Both the position numbers and the translations under genes were made by a program. This document shows positions 43,560-55,835 of a stretch of 64,000 nt of DNA, piece after piece. Positions within the stretch are counted from its first letter, which is position 1, and each line of letters starts with the position of its first letter. The stretch is from contig NC_134546.1 in assembly GCF_050624435.1 (NCBI RefSeq), positions 41,495,501 through 41,559,500 of the forward strand, in the 5' to 3' direction. Below the pieces are notes generated by a model, which saw only the letters and a program-made list of their open reading frames with translations, made no database searches and had not been told where the DNA came from. Source of the DNA: Tenrec ecaudatus (lineage: Eukaryota; Chordata; Mammalia; Afrosoricida; Tenrecidae).

Positions 43560-46425
43560 CTCCACAGCCTGAGATGACTGCTCTCAGATGATACCCATCA
43601 TTTTAGTACAGTGCTCAGAAAGCCCCTTCCCTGTGATCAACCAATACTAGATGGTTTCACCTTTTTTGTTCTCTGAAAAAAAAAAGTCAGCCAGGTTGAA
43701 AATGGGCATCTTAGCCAAGTGGGCAGAGTGGTAGGTATGTGAATCCTCTGGGGGTAAAGGGGTAAGAATCTCTGCAATGTGTGTGCATTTTAAAAAGTAT
43801 TTAATCTTATAATTATTTTTATTTGTTTTAGCCAAAATACCTACATTTCTGTAATTATTTTAAATAATATTAAAGTCATACATACCTGGAAGGAGCATGG
43901 ATTCCATTTTGAGAAATAGGATCACTCACCATAAGATGTGATTGATGACAATCAGATATCTTTCTCAGAACATTTTAATTCTAACAAGCACTGTGACAAA
44001 GTGGGTCAGTCAAGTCCATGAAAGAGATTGGGGAGAAATTTGAACAGCAGAACTGTTACTTGAAAACACCCCTAAATCATTCCCTACAGGGTCTAACACC
44101 GGGTTTGAAAGCACACTGAAGAGATCTGTCCTCTCTCCTCCCCTTGTCCTCCAGGTGGTAAATCTTGCTCTGCAAGATGCATTCTTCCTCAGGAAGTTGC
44201 TGTCAGACTCGTGTGTGTTTTTTATATTTTTAAAATTATTTTTTTAGACTGGTGTACTTGTGGTGAGGATGACAGGGTCATTGGGAGTGTAATGGGCAGA
44301 AGACTGTTTGGAGGGGAGAGGAGATTCATCAGATAATTTTGTTCTCATTGTCTAGCACAATTAGACAAGGAGTAATGATATAGCTGAATTATAACCAGAG
44401 TGTGGAAGAAGCAAGTCTTGTGTGAGACCATAATATCATATCGTCTACAAAACATTTTCTTTTATATTTCTCTGTCCTGGAGGGAAAATTCTGGAGAGGC
44501 CCATGGTGTTTATGTTTATCCTTAGATGACACGCAAGGGAGTTAAAAAATTCATGAAAAATACAATTTTCCTTCAATTTTCCCATGAACTTTTTTTGATG
44601 CCCTTTGCATGGTCTGGTGGATCCTATCAGACACACAGACTGAACTCCCCTTAGAACAGCCAGTACAAGCTACAGCTCAAACTCCAAATTTGACCCACGT
44701 TACACAGTGCCCTGTCTCATGCCCACGCCTGGACCTGCCTTCGCCTGGAAGTCTTCAAGCAGAAACGGAGCCCTCGGCTTATACTTCTCTCCTTCCCTTC
44801 CCATCTATGTGTGCTGCTAGATTAGAAATCCATCCAGGCTTCGGGCTCAGGAGGGCGGAGTAGTGGAGAGGACAGAGTCTATTGGCTTGTGGTCTCATGC
44901 TCTGTGTCGCTGGAAGCTGGTTAAAGAAAGGAGTTTTCTCTGGTGTGTATTTTGTGGGTGCATTGGGACTTCCTGGCTGGCCTCCTCTCGCTGCATGGCG
45001 ATTCCAGTATTCCTTTTGGATTCCTTCCTTGGCCCTTGGACCTTGGGCACCCCTCCAGCCCCTTCAGCCCATGTCTTATCTTTGCAGGCTCCCCTCAAGG
45101 CCCATGATGACATCATGCTGACTTTCTGTCCTGTGTGGGTTCATGAGGAGGGCTTCTATGTCACCTGGGAGGAGGGGCTTGTCCCCGTGCAGCAGTCATT
45201 TCTCAGCTCCCTCCAAGCAGTTGCCTTTTCTCCACTTCCCCATTGTCTGAGCAGATGTCAGATCTCTGTCCTTGGGATCTTCCTCACACATAAGCCAGGC
45301 TCTCGTCCTCACTACCCCCCAGTTGCAGGGATCACACTTCAGAACATCCAGAGTAGGTGCCTTGGATTTGAATCCAGGTGAGCTATTAGAGGATAGCACA
45401 TTCCTATTCCCAAACAGGGCTTGGAAAGGAGATCACAGCCCACAGTCCATCTCTCCCAAGTAATGCCTTAACCAGCATCTCTAGAAGTCTTCATCTGTGG
45501 CCTTGAATATGCTGAGGGCCCCACACATTCTGGAACATGTCTCCTGTATTCACGTCACAGATTCTTATACTGTGCATGTCTGTGTGGGAGGTCTGCCTGC
45601 CTTTCCTGTGATGTCCTACTATCTAATGTTTTGGTGTCTCCATTGAGACTGAGGCAGAGAGAGCTTGGTTCTAATATTCTGGGCGGGATGAATATGAACT
45701 GGTTGTTACTCTGAAAGTAGAGCAGCTGCTTGGCTGAGTCGAGACATGGGAGACTTGATGGTGATGTGAGGGCACCCACCACAGCACCACAAAGCCTTAG
45801 GGCCTGGGGTGGATCGTCACAAAGAGCAAGGGGAGAAGGCAGACTCCATAGATAAGTGGATGGAAGAAAAGACAGCAGCTTGTTGCTGAGGCTGTTGGGA
45901 TATTTGGGATAAGGTTTCGACATCAGGAGGCATCTCCTGGGAGCCAAAAAAGAATCTTCTGAAGCATTTGAGAAGGTCAGGTTTCCCACTGAAAAGGAGC
46001 TCTCGGTAACACAAAACCTTTGAGACACTGACAAACCTCCAAAACACACTCTCCCTCTCTGGCTCGGACCCCACACTGCTTATCTCCGTGCTGAGTGTTG
46101 GCGCCATATGCCACTGAAGCCCAGCATCAAGACAATCCAAGCTTCGCTGGCTTGCGTGACTCCTAGGAGCAAATTTGGAACTGGGGTGGGGTCCAGGTTC
46201 CATTACTCTCAAGGCAGTTTCCAGGCAATATTCTCTCTGCCAAGAAATGCAGCCTGAAAAAGTCCTTTTCACCAAAACGACTGCAGGGCAACCTGCCTAG
46301 GATTTGCCAGGCTCCCTTTGTGATGGTGGCTTTAACGAGTGACGGTCCCCCTTCCGCTCCTTCAGACCCTCTTGGTGCTTACGTCCACTGGATGGGAAGC
46401 ACCATTACGAGGAATGTAGAAATGC
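43560..46425. other. Unassigned, several chance open frames
   Basis: Apart from the palindrome at 44532-44609 I recognise nothing. Frames of 172 codons (plus, 44863-45381) and 173 codons (minus, 45555-46076) have no recognisable domain, no family match that I know, and no sign of splice context. Confidence 0.4.
44532..44609. repeat. Near-palindrome, about 78 bp
   Basis: The left arm 'gcaagggagttaaaaaattcatg' pairs with the right arm 'catgaactttttttgatgccctttgc', and inner 'aaaatacaattttcc' faces 'ttcaattttccc'. The result is a long hairpin with a short AT-rich loop. It could be a MITE or part of a larger repeat. Confidence 0.75.
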
Positions 46426-46429
46426 TGTC

Positions 46430-46560
46430 GCTGGCGTGTGAGAACTTAGGTTCTATCACTTACATTGCAGATTGATTACTTTTCTGGACCTCAATGTGTC
46501 TGTCTGCAAAAGGAGATCTTGCCAGCATGATTGCCTGGGACAAACTGTGTAAACCATAGG
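46430..46560 (+). mobile_element. MIR fragment
   Basis: 'aacttaggttctatcacttacattgcagattgattacttttctggacctcaatgtgtctgtctgc' matches the MIR core in sense. Confidence 0.65.
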
Positions 46561-46569
46561 ACATATGGC

Positions 46570-48440
46570 AATCTCTCTATACCCGCTGCCCTTCTTAAAC
46601 AACCTGGGCACTCAGCAAACCCCCAGCGCCTGTGCCTCTAGACAAGCTACATGAGCCAGCTGGGAGCATCCGCACAGGCTTTGTTGACATGGAATCACTA
46701 TTCTGGGTTATTTTTGTTAAATGAATGAGTGAGTGAATGAATGGTTTATGCGCATATCTTCCCTTTTTCTTGCCTTTCAATATATCAATTCCCTTTGGAC
46801 ACAAACCAATTGTCAAATGAAATGAAAGCATTGATTCTTTAAACATGGGGTATTTAAATTTTTTTTCTTTTTTCTAAAACAAACTAACAGCACTGCACAA
46901 TGGCCACAATCTCTCTCTCTCCCTCTCTTTATATACACACCCCACTGTGTTCACAGAAGACCTGGGCTAGTAGGAGAACTGGCTTGGAGACAGATTGCAT
47001 TCCCCTTCTCAATCAACCACCAAATTAGTCATGTTTATGCCCACCTAGGTTTGGCACCATGCAATGCTGCCTTAATTGACTAGAGGGTCTAGCTTCCTTA
47101 GCAGTTTGGGTTAGTGAGAAAGGATTAGTGAGAAGAAAGCTGCCAAAGTGGGCCATCTTATTTAACAGCCATGCCTGATTTCCAACTTCTCTGTGCCCTC
47201 GACCCAGCCTACCATCTTGTTAATATTTACAGTTGCAGTTGCCTCCTCCAGTAGAAAAAGCCAGAAGTACTCAGGAATTGCCTCGTAAAAGAAACTCAAT
47301 TTATAAAGTCTTATTCACGGAGGATTTATGAGCACTTCACACTCTGGGAGCTGGGAGTTTTATTTTGACTCAGTTAGTTCTACACCCAAACCAGCTGAAT
47401 AATTTCACCCTTGAGAAACTAGACCACTTGGAAACAAGAGTTTTTCAGCTTCCAGTAATTTCCCCTTTGGCTTATGGTCTTCAGGGTGGTTATTTGCTGA
47501 TGCTGTTGTCTATTTTCCCAGGGTACAACCACCCAGTAGTGCCCATCCATATTAACTAAGCTTGAAACCTCGCATTTTTAACCAGGATTGGATGGACAGT
47601 AAGACTTGCAGAAATTCCACTCTACACGAGGTCAGGGGATTACTGGAGCAATAAGGCACGATCACACTTGAGGAATTAGATAACAGATCTGGGGGTACAA
47701 ATTGTTTTCAATAGACAACTACCTGAATGGTGGTTCTAACCAATCTAGCAGCATCACCAAAGAAGGCCTGGCGATCCACTTCCACCATGCTTTCAGACAA
47801 GGACACCCTCAGAAGGAGTTGTATTTGTTAACACCTGGTTCACCATGCCTCAGAATCCAATCTACAGCCATCACAATGACTTTAGGAGGCAACCTTGCCA
47901 AGGTGGTCTCAGCGGGCCAGATGATTGCCTGTAGGATGAATGCCATGCAGAGGATATGCTGAGAATTTCAAGAATAGGTCTTGCGTGCATGGATATTATT
48001 TGGACAGCCAGAGGATGGAGCAAAGCCTCACATGAAGATGATGAACGAACTTCTGCTTCGGGTTTCTGTCAGGACTAGTCTGTCACTGAAAGGGAGAACC
48101 ATTGCAGATTTCAAAGCCGTGTTCAGTTTGAGCTTCATGTGTCCACACCAAGTATTGGGGAACAGGAAAAGGGGGATTACCAGAAATCAACCAAAACGTC
48201 CCTTCTACCTAAAGCTTAAGAACCAAGTAACTTGTGGGTGACTGAGTGGGGGAAAGTTGCTATTCCTTTACGTGTTTAGTAGCAAATACTTCAGGTGTCC
48301 TAAGTTTTGGGGGGATACTTCAACAATGTGGAAGTATGGAATTCAGATCCCAAAACCTCAAGGACAAAGGAAAGGAGCTGGCATAAAGCCTTAGCTGTCA
48401 CTCTGCAAAGGCATCCTTTGGTCAGAATCTATATGGTATT
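46570..48440. other. Unassigned, no gene recognised
   Basis: A short CT microsatellite lies at about 46909-46930. Nothing else recognised. Two 86-codon plus frames (47702-47962 and 47981-48241) show no domain. Confidence 0.4.
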
Positions 48441-48443
48441 ATC

Positions 48444-48640
48444 CAAACCGCCAAGCTAAACTCATTGCCATCGAGTTGATACTGACCCCTAGCGGCCCAG
48501 TGTAGGGTTTCTGAGCCTATAAATCTTCAAGGGGGCAACAGTCTCACCTTTTTCGCATGGAGCAGCTGGTGGGTTTGAACTGCCAACCTTTCAGTTAGTA
48601 GCCCAATATCCAGCCCACAGTGCCACCAAGACTCCTTATA
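48444..48640 (-). mobile_element. AfroSINE, reversed
   Basis: 'aaactcattgccatcgagttgatactgac' to 'cagttagtagcccaatatccagcccacagtgccaccaagactcct' is complete in reverse. Confidence 0.9.
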
Positions 48641-48649
48641 ATGAGTTAT

Positions 48650-48868
48650 AAAACCCCAAAACCCAATCCATTGAATTTGAGTTGATTCTGGCTTATAGTG
48701 ACTCAATAGGTCAGAGTAGAAGTTCCCTTTTGGGTTTACAAAACAGTAAATCCTTACAGGAGTAGAAAGCCTCATCTTTCTCCAGGGGAGTGACTGGTGG
48801 TTTTGAACTGTCGACTTTGTGGTTGGTAGCCCAGTGTGTTACCCACTGTATCACCAAGGCTCCTTATA
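48650..48868 (-). mobile_element. Second AfroSINE, reversed, in tandem
   Basis: 'gaatttgagttgattctggcttatagtgactcaataggtcagagtagaag' to 'ggttggtagcccagtgtgttacccactgtatcaccaaggctcc'. It lies about 10 bases after the previous one in the same orientation; 'ctccttataatgagttata' and 'ctccttatattgacttaca' bound it and look like a duplicated target. Confidence 0.9.
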
Positions 48869-49244
48869 TTGACTTACAGGTTTATGAAAATTGAGATTGT
48901 TGGTTGGGATTGGGGTTAGGGGGAAGGAGCACTACTTGAAGCAAACACCCTGACAAGCTCCTTAAAAGAAGGAGAAAGTAGAATCAAGTATCTGTGATCA
49001 CTCTGAGAAGCAGCGAACAGTTTTGCATCTTGACTGTGATCCTGGGATAGCAAGAAATGCTTTAAAAAGTACGTTTTGTTCTGTAATGAGTTAGGGAAGT
49101 TCTTTATAGAAATCACTGTAAAAGCTGGTTCAACAGTGTGGGATATAAGCTCTGGATGTCGACACAGGGAAAGGGCAACAGGGAACAGCCTCTGCTGAGG
49201 ACCTGTCTGCCATCATACTATGGCATGATCACAGTTCTGCTGGA

Positions 49245-49360
49245 GGATAGTTACTAATTTTTCTTTAGAGGAAACTGGGTTTCTGAGAGATTAAATGACT
49301 GGCTTGCAGTCTCACAGCTAGTGAGTGGCTGAGAAAGGGTCTTAACCCACTTCTTAAGCC
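49245..49360 (-). mobile_element. MIR fragment, reversed
   Basis: 'gaggaaactgggtttctgagagattaaatgactggcttgcagtctcacagctagtgagtggc' is the reversed MIR core. Confidence 0.75.
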
Positions 49361-49429
49361 ATTATAAATTGTACTACCACTTCTGTAGCAACATTGATTT
49401 TCAATCTTATTACATCTTGGAGCTCGTTT

Positions 49430-50130
49430 TTTTAAAGATCAATTTATTGGAGGCCTGTACAGCTCTTATAACAATCCACACAGCAATTATATCAAGCACA
49501 TTTGTACATATGTTGCCATCACTATTTTCTAAATGTTTACATTCTATTTGAGCACTTTTTATCCTTCCTCATTCCCTCCCACCCTTGTAAACCCTTGATA
49601 AATTATTATTAACTTCATATCTTTGCACCGACCGCTATCTCCCTTCCCACCATGGTTTCTCCCCTATCCTGGTATCTCTGCTCCCATTTCTGTTCCTGAG
49701 GGGTTTATCTGACCTGGATTCCTTGTGTCTTGAGATCTTATCTGTACCTGTGTACATGCTCCGGCCTAGCCCCCAGTGAAAGGCAGGACTGGGGTCATGG
49801 TAGTGGGGGATGAGGAAACCTCAAGGAACCAGAGGACTATTGTGTGTTTCATCTGTGCTATACTGCACCCTGGTTGATTCATCCCTTCCTGTGGCCCTTC
49901 TGTGTATGGGGGGATATCCCATTGTCTCTAGATGGGTTTCTTGGGTCTCTGCTCAGAAACCCCTCATTCTAAACAATATTGTTTTTTGTTTGTTTGCTGG
50001 TTTGTTCTGAGTCTTCTGATGCCTGCTACCTGATCCTGTCAACACCTCATGACCACACAGGCTGGTGTGCTTCTTCTGTGTGGGCTTTGCTTCTCTGCTA
50101 GATGGCTACTTTTTAAACTTCAAGCCTGAA
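49430..50130 (-). mobile_element. L1 3' end, 5'-truncated
   Basis: It has a T-rich start and 'caatttattggaggcctgtacagctcttataacaatcc', then 'ctggattccttgtgtcttgag', 'gtactgcaccctgg'-type and 'cctgtcaacacctcatgaccacacaggctggtgtgc' blocks. It is truncated near 'acttcaagcctgaaataaa'. A related but distinct subfamily to the copy at 52622. Confidence 0.85.
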
Positions 50131-50139
50131 ATAAAGCCC

Positions 50140-50990
50140 TCTGAGGTCAGGTACTGGCTTGGTTTGATTTCACAAATCAGTGTCTTGCCACCAATATTGA
50201 ATAAGTGTTTTCTGAAGATAGGGAAGAATGAAATGTGATAACGCATAGATAATGCTTACATGTAATAAGAATTCAATAAATGTCATCTGTCAAGAGGATA
50301 ATGATCATGATAATGAAGACAATTAAACAGCTTCTGCTTAGCAGGATTTCCTCTGGCAGACTATTGATTTCTGCAATAGACTAAGCCTAACAGGAGAGGC
50401 TGTCATCCCAAATCTTTAATTTCAAAGGATTTGTAACTTGAAGGTGAGGAAATAGATGTTGGAGTCTAAAGGTTGGCCCCATGTTGACTCCTAATGGTGA
50501 CGCAGGAGAGTTGTCCTAATCAAGAAAGATAAGGTAGGTTTTCATTTGATACTCGAGTCAATGAGAAATATTAAAGCTTCTTTTCCTGCTAGAGCAGCAA
50601 GTTGAAGGATCTTGCGGCAATTTTCTTTAGAAATAATTCCAGCCTCTTCTGCGGAAGACATACTTTCTCCAGGTAGCAATGACCAAGCTCAGCTTCTTGA
50701 CACATCTCTTTTTCTTCAGTCACCCACCACCTTCTGCATTCCCTCCTTTAAGACAAAAATATATACATGGTTAAGACCTAATGCAGGATGAGCAAAGGTG
50801 AAAGATTTTGACTGTCATATAAGAACACGAGAAGAAGGGGAGTTAATTATGAAATAAAATATATTGAAAATAATTGCTAGAAGACCCCAGAGGAATGGCA
50901 GAGTTTATTCCTGAGTCAGTGAGGCTTCAACTGGTAGGGTCTGAGTTAATCATCAAGGCAAATAAAAACCAGCCCACCTAGTTTTGAGTC
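50140..50990. other. Unassigned, possible MIR tail
   Basis: 50240-50290 ('aatgcttacatgtaataagaattcaataaatgtc') may be a MIR 3' end. Nothing else recognised. Confidence 0.4.
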
Positions 50991-51000
50991 TCTGATCCAC

Positions 51001-51498
51001 TTAAAAAAACAAACAAGCAATCACTTGACTGGGGGCTCATACAACTCTTATCACAATCCATACACCCATCCATTGTGTCAAGCACAGCTGTACATTTGCT
51101 GCCATCATCATTTTCAAAATATTTTCTTTCTACTTGAACCTTTGGTATCAGCTCCTCATTTTTCCCCTCCTTTCTGAACACTTGATAATTTATAAATTAT
51201 TATTTTTTTCATGTGTTACACTGACTGATGTCTCCCTTCACCCACTTTTCTGTTGTATATCCCCCAGGGAGGGGGTTACATATAGATCATTGTGATTGGT
51301 TTCCTCTTTCTCCCCTGACCTTTCCCTTACCCTCCTGGTATCTTTAATCTCACTATTGGTCCTTAAGGGTTTATCTTTCCTAGAGTCTCTGTTTTCCAGC
51401 TCTGATCTCTACATCCTCTGGTCTAACAGGCTTTGTATGGTAGAATGGGGATCATGATAATGGGTGGAGGGAGAGGAAGCATTTAAGAACTAAAAGAA
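51001..51498 (-). mobile_element. L1 3' terminus
   Basis: Starts 'cacttgactgggggctcatacaactcttatcacaatcc' and runs about 490 bases of standard 3' UTR to 'gaagcatttaagaactaaaagaaagttgat'. There it jumps directly into ORF2 reverse-transcriptase sequence (51499). Other copies continue for more than 1.5 kb of 3' UTR at this point, so this L1 either has a large internal deletion or two elements are joined. Confidence 0.8.
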
Positions 51499-52620
51499 AG
51501 TTGATCTTGTATCCTGCCACTTTGCCATATTCCTCTATTGCTTCCAGTACTCCCCTTGTGGAGCTTTTGGGATTTTCCATACATAAAATCATATAATCTG
51601 CGAATAATGATAGTTTCACCTCTTCCTTCCCCAGGTGAATACGTTTGATGTATTTTCTTCGCCTTATGATGTTAGCTAAGACTTTCAGTATGATGCTAAA
51701 TAAGAGTGGGGACAAGGGACATCCTTGCCTGGTGACTTTTTCAGGGGATTTGTGTTCATCTTTTCTCCATTGACTATGATGTTGGCTGTTGGTTTCTCAT
51801 ATCTAGCTTGTATTGTACTGAGGAATTTCCTTCCATTCCTATCTGCTTGAGTGTCTTAAATAGGAATTGGTGTTGGGTGTTGTTGAATGCTTTTCCACAT
51901 CTATCGATATTATCATATGGTTCTTATGATTTTTCATGTCAAGGCGGCAAATGATACTAATGGTCTTTTGTAGGTTGAACTATCCCTGCATCCCAGGTAT
52001 GAATCCCACTTTATCATGGTGAATCATTTGTTTTATACACTTTTGTATTCTATTGGCCAGTATTTTGGTTAGGATTTTTGCATCGATGTCCATTAGGGAT
52101 ATTGGTTTGTAGTCCTTGATTCTTGTGGGAGTCTTGCCCAGTTTCGGTATCAGAGTTACACTATCTTCATAGAAAGAGTCAGGGAGTTTTCCAACTTTTT
52201 CTTTGTTGTGGAAGAATTTGTGTAGGATTGATGTCAGTTCTTCTTTGAATGCTTGGTAGATTTCTCCTGTGAAGCCATCTGGCCCAGGGGATTTTTTGGT
52301 TGGCTATCCCTTGATGACCTTGTCTATTTATTCTATATCTATGAGTCTGTTGAGGTTCTTGACATCCATTGGGGATAGCCTAGGGAGGGATTGTTTTGCC
52401 AAGAATTTGTCCATGTCTTCCAAGTTTGGAGTTAATTGGAGTACAGTCCTCTGCTGTATTGTGTAATTATCCTTTTGATTTCATTAGTGTCTGTTGTAAT
52501 GTCCCCTCTTTCTTCCCTCACTTTTGCTATTGAAATCTGTTCCGTCCTTTCTTTGGTTGGATTTGCTAGCGGTGTGTTGATTCTGTTTATCCTTTCAAAA
52601 AAAACAACTTTATATTAGAA
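51499..52620 (-). pseudogene. L1 ORF2 reverse-transcriptase remnant
   Basis: The minus frame 51452-51715 gives '[19 protein letters not shown]' then '[20 protein letters not shown]' and '[11 protein letters not shown]', the ORF2p palm. The catalytic FADD reads FADY, so one aspartate is lost. Further reversed ORF2 blocks continue to 52600 ('gcctggtgactttttcagggg', 'ccatctggcccaggggattttttgg', 'ttgattctgtttatcctttcaaaaaa'). ORF2 then breaks off at 52620 where another L1 is inserted and resumes at about 54606. Confidence 0.88.
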
Positions 52621-52621
52621 T

Positions 52622-54590
52622 CATTTTATTGGGGGATCATATAATTCTTATCACAATCCATACATCCATCCATTGTATCAAGCACATTTGTACATTTGTT
52701 GCCATCATCATTCTCAAAATATTTGCTTTCTACTTGAGCCCTTAATATAAGCTGTGTATTTCTCCCCTCTCTCCCCATCCTCTTCCCTCAGGAACCCTTG
52801 ATAATTTATAAATTATTATTATTTTGTCATATCTTACACTGGCCAATGTCTCCCTTCACCCAATTTTCTATTGTCCATCCCCCAGGGAGGAGGTTATATG
52901 TAGATCCTCATAATTGGTTCCCCCTTTCTACCCCACCTTCCCTCCACCCTCCAGGTATCGCCACTCTCACCATGTGTCCTGAAGGGATCATCTGTCTTGG
53001 ATTCCCTGTGTTTCCAGTTCCTATCTATCCCAGTGCACATCCTCTGGTCTAGCCAGATTTGTAAGCTTGAATTGGGATCATGATGGTGGGGGAGGAAGCA
53101 TTTAAGAAGTAGGGAAAGTTGTATGTTTTATCGTTGCTACCCTGAAACCTGACTGGCTCTTCTCATCCACTTGACCCTTCAGTTACAGGGTGTCTAGTTG
53201 CCTAGAGTTGGGCTTTGGGTCTCCACTCTGCACTCACCCTCATTTACAATAATATGATTTTAAGCTCTTTGATGTCTGATACCTGATTTCTTCAACACTT
53301 CGTGGTCACACAGACTGATATGCTTCTTTCATGTGGGCTTTGTTGCTTCTGAGCTAGAAGGCCCCTTGTTTATCTTCAAGCCTTTAAGACCTCAGACACT
53401 ATAACTTTTGATAGCCAGGCACCATCAGCTTTCTTCACCACATTTGCTTCTGCACCCATCCCATTTGCCTTCAGTGATCATATCGGGAAGGTGGGCACCC
53501 CCTGATATGATTTTTTTGCATACAGGCTGGTGTGCTTCTTCCATGTGAACTTTGATGCCTCTGAGCTAGATGGCTGCTTATTTACCTGCAAGCCTTTAAC
53601 CCCAGATACTATATCTTTTGTTAGCCAGGCACCATCAGCTTTCTTCACCACATTTGCTTATGCACACATTTGTCTTCAGGGATCGTGTCGGGAAGTTTTG
53701 TATCATGGAATGCCAACTTTATAGAACAAAGTTTCTTGCATTGAGTAGAGGTCAAATGTCCATCTGCTGCCTTAATACTAAATCTATAAATATATGCACG
53801 TAGTTCTATTTCCCCACCATCCTTTATAAATATATTTACATATATACATGTCTGTATTTAGACCTCTATAAATGCCCTTTGTTTCTTAGCTCTTTCCTCT
53901 ATTTCCTTTTACTTTCCCCTGTCCTACTATGATGCTCAGCCTTCATTTGGTTTCAGTAATTTATCTCGGTTACATTGCCCTTACCAGGCCTTTCACACCC
54001 TTCTTGCCAGTAATTTTGGATCACTCGTTCCTCCAGTATTCCTGGGTTGGTCAACACCACCTCCTTTCCCTCGCCTCCTCCTCTTCCATGTTACTCTGGA
54101 ACCATCGATCCCATTGTTTTCTCCTCCAGACTATTTATCCCACCTATCTTATCCAGGTAGATCTGCAGAGATAATAGTATGCACCCCAAAAAAAGGATAG
54201 CAAGACAAAGCGACAAAAGAGACCACAAAAATGAAAAAAAGAGAACCAATGACACATAAACGAATTAATTAATTTTAAAAAGGAAAAAGAAAACTTAAAA
54301 AAATTTAAAGAAAGAAAAACCTTTACATAGATTAAGGTCTGATTTTGATCTCTAGGCGTGTCAAGTCCGATGAGGTGCCATGCTCTGGCCCCCAAGTCTA
54401 ACCTTTGCACTCCCTTGGGAGCTCCCTACTCTGCACCCCCAGTTGCTCTGCCTTATGCCTTATGCCTTGGGTCCAACCCAATCCTGACACTGAGTCTCCA
54501 GTGTTGTCCCCCATAGGGCCATGGGTCAGCGAGAGACATCATGTTTCATAGTGGGATCAGCCATATGGTCCACTCTGTGCATTGCCTAGA
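52622..54590 (-). mobile_element. L1 3' UTR inserted in older L1 ORF2, with internal duplication
   Basis: It begins 'tcattttattgggggatcatataattcttatc' and runs through all usual 3' UTR blocks to 'gtccactctgtgcattgcctag'. ORF2 of the older L1 is interrupted between 'acaactttatattagaatc' and 'accaacttttaacagaatc', which are similar enough to be a diverged target-site duplication. A module of about 215 bases is present twice (53308-53521 and 53522-53740). Confidence 0.82.
53308..53740. repeat. Tandem duplication of an L1 3' UTR module
   Basis: Both copies run 'aca(g)gctg.t.tgcttctt(c)catgtg' to 'gccaggcaccatcagctttcttcaccacatttgctt' and 'ttcag.gatc.t.tcgggaag'. Other L1 3' UTR copies here (about 105-300 and 62340-62560) have this module once. 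Confidence 0.85.
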
Positions 54591-54605
54591 ACCAACTTTT
54601 AACAG

Positions 54606-55800
54606 AATCTTTCCCATTCTTGTTTTACTCTCTTGAATCTCAGCCCTAATTTTTATAATTTATTTTCTTTTGCTATTAGTAAGATTGTCCTGTTGACTCT
54701 GCTCTAGTTGTTGCAAATTTTGTGCCAGCATATCAATAATAAATCTTACTTCCTTTTTCAGATGTGCATGTATTGCTATGAAGCTTCCTCTGATAACTGT
54801 CTTTGCTGTGTCCCATAAGGTTTGGAACATCGTGTTCTCATTCTTGTTAGTACCTAGAAATTTCCTATATTGATCTCCGATCTGTGCCAGAACACACTCC
54901 TTTTGCAATAGAGAGTTATTCATCCTCCACTTGTTTGCCCTTGTTTTCTTCATGTTGTTTTTGTTGATTTCCAGTCTTGTGGCACAGTGGCCAGAGAGGT
55001 CTGTATGATATCAATGTGCTTAAATTTATGCAGATGTGTTTACGACCCAGCATGTGGTCTATCTTCGAATATGTGCCATGTGTGGGTTTGAAAAGAATGT
55101 GAATTTTTCTTTTTGTATTTGAGTGAAGAGCTCTGTAAATACCTATCAGGTAAATTTGTCTAATTGTAGTATTTAGATCTGTAGCATCCTTGGTGAGTAT
55201 ATTTCCCTGTGGTCTATCTTTCTCAAACAGCACTGTATTGAAGTTGCCTACTCTAATTGTTGAGCCTATGATTTCTTTTTTCATCTTCTGGAGCATTTGA
55301 TTGACCTATTCAGTGGGTCTTTTATATGGGGAATATATGTTTTAAATGTTTAGTGGTTCATTGTCTAGAGTTTCCTTGAGCATTATATAGTGTCCCTCCA
55401 TATTTCTTTTCATGGTTTGCACTTTAAGTCCAATTTTATGAGGTATTAGGATTGTAAACCCTGCGTATTTTGAATTGCTATTTGCTTAGGGTGCTTTTCT
55501 CCAACCTTCAATTCTCAGCCTATGTTTGTCAGTAATCTTGAGATTTGTCTCCTACAGGCAGCAGAATGATGAATTACGTTTTCTAAGCCAGTCTCTTTGC
55601 CTCATCTTTTTAATGCCTGAGTTCAGTCCATTGATATTCAGGGTTATTACAGCCATCTGTGGACTCTGTGATGACATACCTTTTCTGTTGGGTGTTTTCC
55701 TACTTTTGTTTCTTATCAGTGTGTTTTTTGTGTGTGTTTCATTCTTGACTTCTTTCCACCCTTAATCTAATGCTATTTGGGGGGCTGTTTTCTCTTTGGT
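54606..55800 (-). pseudogene. L1 ORF2 endonuclease and linker remnant
   Basis: Frame 54916-55296 encodes 'IGSTIRVGNFNTVLFEKDR' (EN motif usually VGDFNTPLS), 'LIGIYRALHSNTKRKIHIL', 'HGTYSKIDHMLGRK' (EN catalytic SxxDH block; here SKIDH retained). The frame 54660-54953 encodes the adjoining linker 'NTMFQTLWDTAKTVIRGSFI'. VGDFNT reads VGNFNT, so a conserved acidic residue is altered. Premature stops separate the blocks. It is continuous with 51499-52620 apart from the inserted L1. Confidence 0.88.
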
Positions 55801-55835
55801 TCCCTCTGTATGGGGTTCTTCTATGTGACAGTCTC

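Noticed and set aside
44863-45381. 172-codon plus-strand frame
   Set aside because: No recognisable domain, Trp/Cys/Leu-rich translation typical of non-coding DNA, and overlapping frames on both strands. No splice or promoter context visible.
45555-46076. 173-codon minus-strand frame (with an overlapping 152-codon frame)
   Set aside because: No family resemblance and extensive overlap by another frame on the same strand. Probably chance.
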